Part shown: piece after piece, positions 1-6,864 of the stretch
How the letters are laid out: each line of letters starts with the position of its first letter
Position numbering within the stretch: position 1 is the first letter of the stretch
Assembly: GCA_016717225.1 (NCBI GenBank)
Contig: JADKGB010000027.1
Coordinates: 1-35,411 of the forward strand
DNA from: Flavobacteriales bacterium
GTDB lineage: Bacteria; Bacteroidota; Bacteroidia; Flavobacteriales_F; PHOS-HE28
Direction of reading: 5' to 3'
DNA length: 35,411 bases
Translations under genes and position numbers: made by a program
The notes under the pieces: generated by a model
Databases searched by the model: none
What the model was told of the DNA's origin: nothing
Seen by the model: the letters and a program-made list of their open reading frames with translations, nothing else

Positions 1-10
1 CCCCCCTAAA

Positions 11-30
11 AATACCCTGAACCGGGTATT
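11..30. promoter_or_regulatory. Inverted repeat upstream of the XRE gene
   Basis: AATACCC (11-17) and GGGTATT (24-30) form a perfect 7-bp inverted repeat around a 6-base loop, 47 bases before the XRE start codon. It could be an operator for the regulator. On the minus strand it is followed by a short T run, so it could instead be a weak terminator for a gene off the left edge. The sequence does not decide between these. Confidence 0.4.
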
Positions 31-76
31 GCCCACCTCTTTCCCCTCCTATTGGTTTGCGCCCAAAGCATGAGGC

Positions 77-325
77 ATGAAGGAATGGCACAAGCAATTG
101 GGAGAGCGCATGCGCTTTATCCGGCGGATGCGTAGTCTGAAACAGGCAGAGGTATGCGCGGATGTGGGCCTTAAACAGAGCCAACTGAGCCGGTATGAGA
201 ATGGGCTGGGGCGGCCTTCGTTCTATGAGATGTTGCGCTTCGCCCGATTGTACCGCTGCACCTTGGCGGCTTTCGATTGCGAGCGGTCCTTGGGCGACCT
301 GGACCAGTTGCTGCCCCAAGCCTAA
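77..325 (+). CDS. Small XRE-family helix-turn-helix transcriptional regulator
   Basis: This 82-residue protein is almost entirely one Cro/C1-type HTH domain. Residues about 8-62 match the five-helix fold, with the first HTH helix near residues 23-31 and the recognition segment SQLSRYENG at 35-43, the usual family signature. There is no sensor or oligomerisation domain, so it probably acts as a small dimeric DNA-binding protein in the cytoplasm. The ATG at 77 is preceded by AGG a few bases upstream, and the inverted repeat at 11-30 is a candidate autoregulatory operator. No partner gene (toxin, restriction enzyme, phage gene) is adjacent. The next structure downstream is the 22-bp repeat array, which could be a target, but nothing in the sequence proves it. 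The family is secure; the regulon is unknown. Confidence 0.85.
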   Translation: MKEWHKQLGERMRFIRRMRSLKQAEVCADVGLKQSQLSRYENGLGRPSFYEMLRFARLYRCTLAAFDCERSLGDLDQLLPQA

Positions 326-349
326 GAACCTCTTTTCAAAGTCCCTTCC

Positions 350-491
350 AACGCAGAGGCGTAGAGAGACAGAGTTGCGCAGAGGCAGGGTTGAAAAGGA
401 TAACGGTCCGTGCGCGGAGGCAATCCCGAAGCGGCGTTCTCAAACGCTCTTGCCCCGCTTCAAACTCTGGGCCCTTCGCGCCTTTGTGTTT
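350..491. repeat. Intergenic element with imperfect inverted ends of the GCAGAGGCG type
   Basis: The left end (350-374, containing ACGCAGAGGCG and AGAG) matches imperfectly the reverse complement of the right end (465-491, which reads ACACAAAGGCGCGAAGG on the minus strand). Shorter versions of the left motif recur at about 378-387 and 414-423. I recall similar GCAGAGGCG-type intergenic repeats in Bacteroidota genomes. No credible gene lies between the ends. Confidence 0.4.
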
Positions 492-596
492 GAATTTGAA
501 CCACGCCGAATATGACACAATTCAAACAGCTTCCAAGGCCGAGGGGTTTCCGGTGTGCATAGTGCCCGTTCACAAGGGTTGGGTTGCCCAGCACTG

Positions 597-985
597 AGGG
601 CTTGTGTGCTATGCATCGAGGACTCCATGCCCATGCACCGAGTGCTCGAGTGCTCATGACCGAGTGCTCGAGTGCCCACGACCCAGTGCTCGAGTGTGCC
701 TTACCTAGTGCTCGATAGTCACCGACCCAGTGCTCGAGTGACCTTGACCCAGTGCTCGAGTGACCTTGACCCAGTGCTCGACCGACCACGACCCAGTGCT
801 CGAGTGACCTTGACCCAGTGCTCGACCGACCACGACCCAGTGCTCGAGTGACCTTGACCCAGTGCTCGAGTGACCTTGACCCAGTGCTCGAGTGACCCTG
901 ACCCAGTGCTCGAGTGACCTTGACCCAGTGCTCGAGTGACCCCCTTGACCCAGTTCTCGATGTACCCTGACCCAGTGCTTGGTGA
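597..985. repeat. Array of about sixteen 22-bp tandem repeats
   Basis: The core AGTGCTCGA, or a one- or two-base variant, starts at 641, 663, 685, 707, 729, 751, 773, 795, 817, 839, 861, 883, 905, 927, 952 and 974. Spacing is exactly 22 bases except for one 25-base unit caused by three extra bases after 927. Six units (729, 751, 795, 839, 861, 905) are identical, and the units at 773 and 817 share a second variant with CCGACCACGACCC after the core. More degenerate units extend left to about 597. Each typical unit carries the palindrome CTCGAG. The minus-strand reading frames through the array are a by-product of the period and are not considered genes. Confidence 0.95.
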
Positions 986-1208
986 TCGCCCCGTAGGCCC
1001 GTAAATGCTGGAGAATGAAGCCTTATGCACCAATGCATATTTCATTCATTAGTGGATATGGATCTTGTGTGGCGCTGGTGTTCAGGCTTTTACAGAAACG
1101 TGTTATCGCCCTTTCAGGCACTGCCCGAAGTTTTCGTGAACCGATGGAAAACTTCATCGTTGCAGCGGCCCGGAACGGCACTTAAGCCCTCCACTAAAAC
1201 AAATAGCC

Positions 1209-1832
1209 ATGAAGGCGAACATCAAACTTTCTCTTTCTCTGTTAACGCCAATGAAGTTGTTGGCCCTGTTCCGTGTTGTCATTGCCAAGTTGACGGGCAA
1301 CGCGATCTTTCCCACCCCTGCGGTCACCCTTGCGGCGATGACCACGCAGGCCGACACGCTGGAGGACGCCATTGAGGAGGCGACCAACGGCAGCCGCCAA
1401 AGCAAGTTGAACCGCAACAAGGTAGTGGCGGATTCAGAAGCCATGTTGAACAAGCAGGCTGCTTATGTGCGGAGTGTGTGTAATGGTGATGCGGTGCTTT
1501 TGGGCAGCAGCGGTTTCGAGCTGTCCAAGCCGCGCGAACCCATTGTTATGGTAGATGCTCCCAAAGGCGAAGTGGCCACCGCCACCAAGGCCAGCGGCGA
1601 GATCGAGTTCCGCTTTCGCAAAGTGCATGGTGCGCATTACTACCGCATGTACAAGAGCGAGGTGGACCCCACTACCGGTAATGCGGTTTGGGTGCTGTTG
1701 GGTACCACCACGCGTGTGCGCAACGTGCTCTCTGGCTTCGCCTCATACAAGGCTTTCTGGTTCCGCGTGAGCGCTGTAGGCGTGAACGGTGAGGGCCTGC
1801 CAAGCGATGCCGCATTGGGCCGCGCCGCCTGA
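1209..1832 (+). CDS. Fibronectin type III domain protein, function unknown
   Basis: This 207-residue protein has a helical N-terminal half (about residues 15-95, rich in Ala, Thr and Glu) and a C-terminal beta-sandwich. The second part (about 115-201) reads as one fibronectin type III domain: strands with YYRMYKS, WVLLGTT, and the typical closing pattern FWFRVSAVGVNGEG. No clear signal peptide is seen and there is no sorting tail, so its location is uncertain. Proteins of this size and layout recur in Bacteroidota as uncharacterised proteins. The ATG at 1209 is the first credible start. The gene stands alone and is followed directly by a strong terminator. Confidence 0.7.
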   Translation: MKANIKLSLSLLTPMKLLALFRVVIAKLTGNAIFPTPAVTLAAMTTQADTLEDAIEEATNGSRQSKLNRNKVVADSEAMLNKQAAYVRSVCNGDAVLLGSSGFELSKPREPIVMVDAPKGEVATATKASGEIEFRFRKVHGAHYYRMYKSEVDPTTGNAVWVLLGTTTRVRNVLSGFASYKAFWFRVSAVGVNGEGLPSDAALGRAA

Positions 1833-1854
1833 TCCTTTTTTCCTCTCCACGTGA

Positions 1855-1884
1855 AAGCCCCGGCCCCCTCAGGCCGGGGCTTTT
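1855..1884 (+). terminator. Rho-independent terminator after the fibronectin-domain gene
   Basis: AAAGCCCCGGCC (1855-1866), a 6-base loop, and GGCCGGGGCTTT (1873-1884) form a perfect 12-bp stem that continues into a T run. It lies 22 bases after the stop codon at 1832. Confidence 0.9.
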
Positions 1885-1885
1885 C

Positions 1886-2331
1886 GCGTTAGGTATCCTT
1901 TCGCCATACAGAGACACCTGAAGATGCGCCGCATTTTTTGTGCATGACGATACGGGAAGATCGCTGCGTAGCGGGGCCTACGGAGCGACCTCGACGAAGA
2001 AGTCAGGCGGAAAAGGGCAAGCAGAATGGATGCGGCGAAAGGCGAATTAGGTATTCACTGGATCAATTGATCCATTGCGAGGTTCACGTCTATGCCAATT
2101 GCTCCTTGCTATCAATACCACGCTCGCTTCTGCGGATCGGTACAAGCGAACACAGCCTGCCCCTCCTTGGGTTTGGTGATCAAGTTCGCTTCGCAGGGCG
2201 TCGCGCCGATCGCTTGAGGGGAAACAGTTTGTTTGGGGATCTGGATAATGGTCTTGTGCACAAGCCCAAGTGACCGCGCCTTGAACAAGGATCCCCGGTC
2301 CTGTACTTTCGCGTTGCTCCATAGCCGACCA
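1886..2331. other. Gene-poor stretch with a possible decayed transposase fragment
   Basis: No credible intact gene is seen. On the minus strand at about 2060-2270 one frame reads ...FACTDPQKRAWY and, after a stop and shift, GAIGIDVNLAMDQL. The GAIGIDVN string resembles the conserved start of the catalytic core of IS200/IS605-type OrfB proteins. This is a weak, short resemblance; the rest of the stretch shows nothing recognisable. Confidence 0.25.
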
Positions 2332-4593
2332 ATGCTCCTACGCAACCTTGTGGCCTTCGCGGCCGCTGGCCTTCTATTAACCGAATGCGCCGCCCAGAAA
2401 GGCCTGCCGCACGCGCTCTCGCCCAACGAGTTACACCTGATCCCGGCCTACCGAGAAAGCCGCGCTTCCGGTGACCGCGGGATCACGAGCGCCCCCGCCT
2501 TCGCCCCGCGCACCATGGCCGAATGGGAGGAGGTGCAGACCCTCTGCGTGAGCTGGATCAGCTTCCCCACCATCCTGAAGCAGATCGTGCGTTATGCGAA
2601 GGACGAATGCCAGGTGCTCATCCTCTGCGCAAGTACTGGTACCAACTCTCAGGCGAACATCACCACCTACCTGCAGGCGAGCAACTCCGGCGGGCCGGCC
2701 CTGGCCAACCTGAACAACATCAGTTTCCTCGTCACCCCCTACAACAGCATCTGGATGCGCGATTATGGGGCGGAGTGCATCTACCAGAACGAGGTGGATT
2801 CGCTCTACCTGCTGGACTGGATCTACAACCGGCCGCGCCCCAGCGACGACACCAGCCCGGACGCTATCGGCACCTTCAAGAACAAGGCGGTGTACAACAC
2901 CACGAACGCGCCGAACGATCTGGTGCACACGGGCGGCAACTTCATGGCCGATGGTTTCGGTACCGCCTTCAGCAGCAACCTGGTGATCGATGAGAACGGC
3001 ACTGGTGGTAGCTACAACCAGACGGACAAAACCCCTGCGCAAGTGGACGCGCTGATGACCACTTGGATGGGTATCAACCCCGGCCGCTATGTGCGTATGA
3101 CGCAATTGCCCTTCGACGCCATCAACCACATCGACATGCACATGAAACTGCTGGATGAGGAGACCTTGCTGATCGGGCAGTTCCCCACCGGCGTGAGCGA
3201 TGGGCCGCAGATCGAGAGCAACATCACTTACATCCAGAACAACTTCACCAGTGTGTTCGGCACGCCCTACCGCATCGTGCGTATTCCTATGCCGCCCAGC
3301 ACCGGCGGGGCCTATGCGCCCAGTGCGGACTACCGCACCTTCACCAACAGCATCTTCATCAACAAGACGATCCTGGTACCCACCTATCGGCAGCAATACG
3401 ACACCACGGCACTGCGCATCTACCGCGAGAACCTGCCGGGTTACCGCGTGATCGCCATCGACTGCGACGAGAGCAGCGGCAACATCATCAGCCAGAGCGG
3501 TGCGCTGCATTGCATCACGAAAGCGGTTGGTGCGAGCAAGCCATTGCTCATGCGCCATCAACGGTTGGCTGATCGCTTCAACACGGGAGCCGGGTATCCG
3601 GTGAGCGCCTACCTCCGCCATGCGAGCGGCATCGCCAATGCGCAGGTGTATTGGACCACAGACACCACGCAAGGCTACACGTCGGTGGCGATGACGAGCG
3701 TGGGTAGCAACAGCTGGAGCGCGAACATCCCGGAACAAACCCAAGGGAGCTTGGTGTACTACTACATCCGTGCGGTGGCCAACAACGGCAAGGTGCAGGT
3801 GCGGCCCATCACGGCGCCGCAAGGCTGGTGGCGTTTCCGCGTGCTCAACAGTCCGAACGTGGCCTTGTCGCTGAAGGTGTTCCTTGAAGGTGCGTACGAC
3901 ACAGGCACCGGGTTGATGCGTGATGATCTGCGTGTCCAAGGGCTTATCCCGCTCACGGAACCCTACACAGCAGCGGGCTTCACGCTGGTGAGCAACACCA
4001 CGCCGAGCACCACGGCTCCGGTACTGGCCATTGCCGGCAACAACGCCATCGTGGATTGGGTGCTGGTGGAAGCACGCGCTACGCTCTCGCCCTTCGGTGT
4101 GCTCCAGTCGCGCACGGCATTGGTGCAGCGCGATGGCGATGTGGTGGCCACGGATGGTGTTTCCCCCGTACTGTTCTCCTTGTCCGCCGGTAGCTATCAC
4201 ATTGCCTTACGCCACCGCAATCATTTCGGTGTTATGACCGAAAATCCGGTAACGCTTTCGGTGACCACCAGCTCCCTCGACTTCACATCCGCAGCCTTCG
4301 GCAACTATGGCACCGAAGCGCAGAAGACCATCGGCAGCCTGCGTGCACTGTGGGCGGGTAATGTGCTCCGCGATGCCTCGCTGAAATACATCGGCACAAG
4401 CAACGACCGTGATCCCATCCTGACTGCGGTGGGCGGCACTACCCCCAACAACACGGCGCCCGGCTATCTGGCCACGGATGTGAACATGGACGGGGTCGTG
4501 AAATACACCGGTGCGAGCAACGATCGCGACATCATCCTGGTGAACATAGGCAGCACCACGCCTAACAGCACCCGCGCTGAACAAGTACCCTGA
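2332..4593 (+). CDS. Secreted peptidylarginine/agmatine deiminase-family enzyme with Ig-like domain and 244-residue C-terminal module
   Basis: The protein should hydrolyse a guanidinium group (arginine-type substrate) to a ureido group outside the cell. The start at 2332 gives a signal peptide (MLLRNLVAFAAAGLLL) and 753 residues; a longer frame from 2233 has no such start. The deiminase domain spans about 55-400. The expected catalytic set is visible: Asp144 in WMRDYG, His266 and Asp268 in NHIDMH, and Cys394 in GALHC, with spacing like that of Porphyromonas peptidylarginine deiminase (PPAD). A region at about 400-508 looks like an Ig-type beta-sandwich, as in PPAD. Residues 510-753 are the shared 244-residue module. 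The next gene, 31 bases downstream, ends in the same module, suggesting an operon. The family is clear, but protein versus agmatine specificity cannot be read from the sequence. Confidence 0.85.
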   Translation: MLLRNLVAFAAAGLLLTECAAQKGLPHALSPNELHLIPAYRESRASGDRGITSAPAFAPRTMAEWEEVQTLCVSWISFPTILKQIVRYAKDECQVLILCASTGTNSQANITTYLQASNSGGPALANLNNISFLVTPYNSIWMRDYGAECIYQNEVDSLYLLDWIYNRPRPSDDTSPDAIGTFKNKAVYNTTNAPNDLVHTGGNFMADGFGTAFSSNLVIDENGTGGSYNQTDKTPAQVDALMTTWMGINPGRYVRMTQLPFDAINHIDMHMKLLDEETLLIGQFPTGVSDGPQIESNITYIQNNFTSVFGTPYRIVRIPMPPSTGGAYAPSADYRTFTNSIFINKTILVPTYRQQYDTTALRIYRENLPGYRVIAIDCDESSGNIISQSGALHCITKAVGASKPLLMRHQRLADRFNTGAGYPVSAYLRHASGIANAQVYWTTDTTQGYTSVAMTSVGSNSWSANIPEQTQGSLVYYYIRAVANNGKVQVRPITAPQGWWRFRVLNSPNVALSLKVFLEGAYDTGTGLMRDDLRVQGLIPLTEPYTAAGFTLVSNTTPSTTAPVLAIAGNNAIVDWVLVEARATLSPFGVLQSRTALVQRDGDVVATDGVSPVLFSLSAGSYHIALRHRNHFGVMTENPVTLSVTTSSLDFTSAAFGNYGTEAQKTIGSLRALWAGNVLRDASLKYIGTSNDRDPILTAVGGTTPNNTAPGYLATDVNMDGVVKYTGASNDRDIILVNIGSTTPNSTRAEQVP
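3859..4590 (+). repeat. 244-residue C-terminal module, copy A
   Basis: Coding segment from VALSLKVFLEGAY to the final EQVP. It has a beta-rich part (GNNAIVDWVLVE, LVQRDGDVV, RHRNHFGVMT) followed by two short repeats containing NDRD(P/I)IL and TTPN. It aligns without gaps to 6014-6745 and 24197-24928. Confidence 0.9.
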
Positions 4594-4624
4594 CCTTTCT
4601 GTTACCGATCCAACCTTTTTGACG

Positions 4625-6748
4625 ATGCGACTCTTATCGATCCTTTGTTCTGCCCTGATCGCGACCGCCACCTTCGCCCAGGTATCCCTCTTTTCCGGAG
4701 GGGATACCGAGCACGTGGCCGGTGACGTGCTCATCCGCATAGTGCCCGGTGCGGATGTGAAGGCCTTGGTGCGCGACCTGTCCCGCATTGATGGGCAGCC
4801 GACAGCGCTCGCCGTTTCGTGGGAGGTGAGCCCGCCCGCCCACATCTGGCTGCTGAAGCACGACCCGGCATTCTCGGGCGCACTGATGCTCGAACGTGTG
4901 CGCCGCCATCCTGCGGTGGAAGCGGCCCAGTTCAACCATACGGTGCAGGAGCGCATCACGCCGAACGACACGCAGTACAATCAGCAATGGCATCACGTGG
5001 ATCCGCAGGACAACGACATCGATACCGACCTGGCATGGAATACCACCACCGGCGGCAATACCGCGCTTGGCGACACCATCGTGGTCTGCGTGGTGGAAGG
5101 CTTCGACCGCAGCCACAGCGACCTGATCGACAATTCCTGGGTGAACCGCGCGGAGATCGATGGCAACAGTATCGACGATGATGCCAACGGCTACATCGAT
5201 GACGTGTTCGGCTGGAACCCGGCGGCCGGTAATGACAACACGCTCTTCAGTGGCAGCCATGGAACCAGTTGCGCAGGTATGGTGGGTGCGCGCGGCAACA
5301 ACGCGAACGGCGTGGTTGGTGCGAACTGGTACGTGAAGCTGATGCCCGTGCGCTATTCGTCACTGACGGAGGCGAACGTGATCGCCAGTTACACCTATCC
5401 CTTGGTACAGCGCCAGCGCTGGAACCAGACGAACGGGGCGCAAGGCGCTTTGGTAGTGGCCACCAGCAGCAGCTGGGGCATCGACAATGCCAACCCCGCC
5501 AATTATCCGCTGTGGTGCGGGTTCTACGACACCATGGGCCAAGCGGGCATTCTGAGCTGCGGAGCCACCGCCAACAACAACGTGAACGTGGACGTGGTGG
5601 GGGATATGCCCACCGCCTGTAGCAGCCCGTACATGATCAGCGTCACCGCCACCGACGCGAACGACCAACGCACCTTCAGCGGTTACGGCCTCACCACCAT
5701 CGATGTCGGGGCTCCTGGCGCCAGCGTGCGCACCACCACCACGAGCAACACCTACGTCACCACCAGCGGCACCAGCTTCGCCACACCGCTCACCGCCGGG
5801 GTGCTCGCCTTGATGTACAGCACACCATGCGTCGGTCTCGCCCAACTCGCGCGTTCCAACCCGCAGGGCGCTGCTAACGCCATGCGCACCGCCCTGTTTG
5901 CGGGCGTTGAACAAGTGGGCAACCTGCCTGGGCAGACAGTGACCGGTGGCCGCATCAATGCGAACAACAGCGTGCAGTACATCGTGAACAATTGCGCTAC
6001 CTACAGCCCCGTGATCAACGTGGATGTGAAGGTGTTGCTCGAAGGCGCGTACGTGGAGGCCTCCGGCCTTATGCGCGATGACCTGCGTGCGCTGGGACTG
6101 ATCCCACTTACTGAACCATACAGCGCAGGCGGCTTCACGCTGGTAGGCAACACCACGCCGTCCACCACGGCACCGGTACTGGCCACCACCGGCAACAACG
6201 CCATCGTCGATTGGGTCTTGGTGGAACTGCGCTCCGCCGCCACCCCGGCCCAGGTGCTCGCCTCGCGGACGGCCCTCGTGCAGCGCGATGGGGATGTTGT
6301 GACTACCGATGGGACCTCGTTCATAAGCTTCACCCAGCCCGCCGGCAACTACAACGTGGCGATCCGCCACCGCAACCACTTCAGTGCCATGACCGGAGCT
6401 CCGGTATCGCTGTCAAGCAGCGCCACCGTCATTGATTTCCGGTCGGTCGCCTTTGGCACCTATGGCACAGAAGCACAGAAGACGGTTGGAAGTGTGCGCG
6501 TACTGTGGGCGGGCAACGCACAGGGCGATGCCGAACTGAAATACATCGGTGCGAGCAACGACCGTGATCCGATCCTCACCGTTGTGGGAGGCACTACACC
6601 GAACAATACCACCACCGGCTACAGCGCCGAGGATGTGAACATGGACGGCGTGGTGAAGTACATCGGTGCGGACAACGACCGCGACCCGATCCTCACCAAC
6701 GTGGGCAGCACCACGCCGAACAACACACGGACGCAGCAGTTGCCGTGA
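4625..6748 (+). CDS. Secreted S8 (subtilisin-fold) protein with altered catalytic site and 244-residue C-terminal module
   Basis: The 707-residue protein starts at ATG 4625 with a signal peptide ending near TATFAQ; an upstream TTG is less likely. A propeptide-like segment (about 25-110) precedes an S8 fold (about 135-425). The His motif SHGTSCAG (His212) and the Ser motif GTSFATP (Ser384) are present. Where the family has the Asp motif (D-x-G before the HxDL segment) this protein reads VVEGFDRSHSDL, with Val157-Glu158, so the catalytic Asp is replaced. The oxyanion region reads SCGATANNN instead of the usual AAGN. Residues 464-707 are the shared module. It may be an inactive binding protein or a protease with a shifted acid. 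It follows the deiminase gene closely and probably shares its transcript. Confidence 0.85.
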   Translation: MRLLSILCSALIATATFAQVSLFSGGDTEHVAGDVLIRIVPGADVKALVRDLSRIDGQPTALAVSWEVSPPAHIWLLKHDPAFSGALMLERVRRHPAVEAAQFNHTVQERITPNDTQYNQQWHHVDPQDNDIDTDLAWNTTTGGNTALGDTIVVCVVEGFDRSHSDLIDNSWVNRAEIDGNSIDDDANGYIDDVFGWNPAAGNDNTLFSGSHGTSCAGMVGARGNNANGVVGANWYVKLMPVRYSSLTEANVIASYTYPLVQRQRWNQTNGAQGALVVATSSSWGIDNANPANYPLWCGFYDTMGQAGILSCGATANNNVNVDVVGDMPTACSSPYMISVTATDANDQRTFSGYGLTTIDVGAPGASVRTTTTSNTYVTTSGTSFATPLTAGVLALMYSTPCVGLAQLARSNPQGAANAMRTALFAGVEQVGNLPGQTVTGGRINANNSVQYIVNNCATYSPVINVDVKVLLEGAYVEASGLMRDDLRALGLIPLTEPYSAGGFTLVGNTTPSTTAPVLATTGNNAIVDWVLVELRSAATPAQVLASRTALVQRDGDVVTTDGTSFISFTQPAGNYNVAIRHRNHFSAMTGAPVSLSSSATVIDFRSVAFGTYGTEAQKTVGSVRVLWAGNAQGDAELKYIGASNDRDPILTVVGGTTPNNTTTGYSAEDVNMDGVVKYIGADNDRDPILTNVGSTTPNNTRTQQLP
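6014..6745 (+). repeat. 244-residue C-terminal module, copy B
   Basis: Coding segment from INVDVKVLLEGAY to the final QQLP. It is the same length as copy A and visibly similar at the DNA level, consistent with a tandem duplication of the segment or of the gene end. Confidence 0.9.
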
Positions 6749-6864
6749 GCTTTCGTTGGTCTTTGCTCAGACCATTGGGCTCTGCTCGTCCTTCGTGATC
6801 TGTTCCTATCGGAGTTTCTTTACCAACTTGCCCTCGGTTGCATGACCGTTCGGCCATTGATTCC

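Noticed and set aside
597..985. CRISPR array
   Set aside because: The units are contiguous with no unique spacers, and no cas genes are present.
460..1038. Minus-strand frame with a repeated 22-residue peptide through the 22-bp array
   Set aside because: Three 22-base units make 66 bases, so the same peptide arises in every frame without a stop. Two frames are open in parallel, which argues against coding.
1938..2273. Plus-strand frame of 111 codons between the terminator and the deiminase
   Set aside because: No motif, biased composition, and no homologous pattern recognised.
2332..2388. Lipoprotein signal on the deiminase (LLLTEC)
   Set aside because: Glu precedes the Cys, which does not fit the lipobox; a normal signal peptide is more likely.
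2431..4200. Minus-strand open frame of 589 codons opposite the deiminase gene
   Set aside because: High-GC shadow frame rich in His, Arg, Val and Ala with no domain; the plus strand has the full catalytic motif set.
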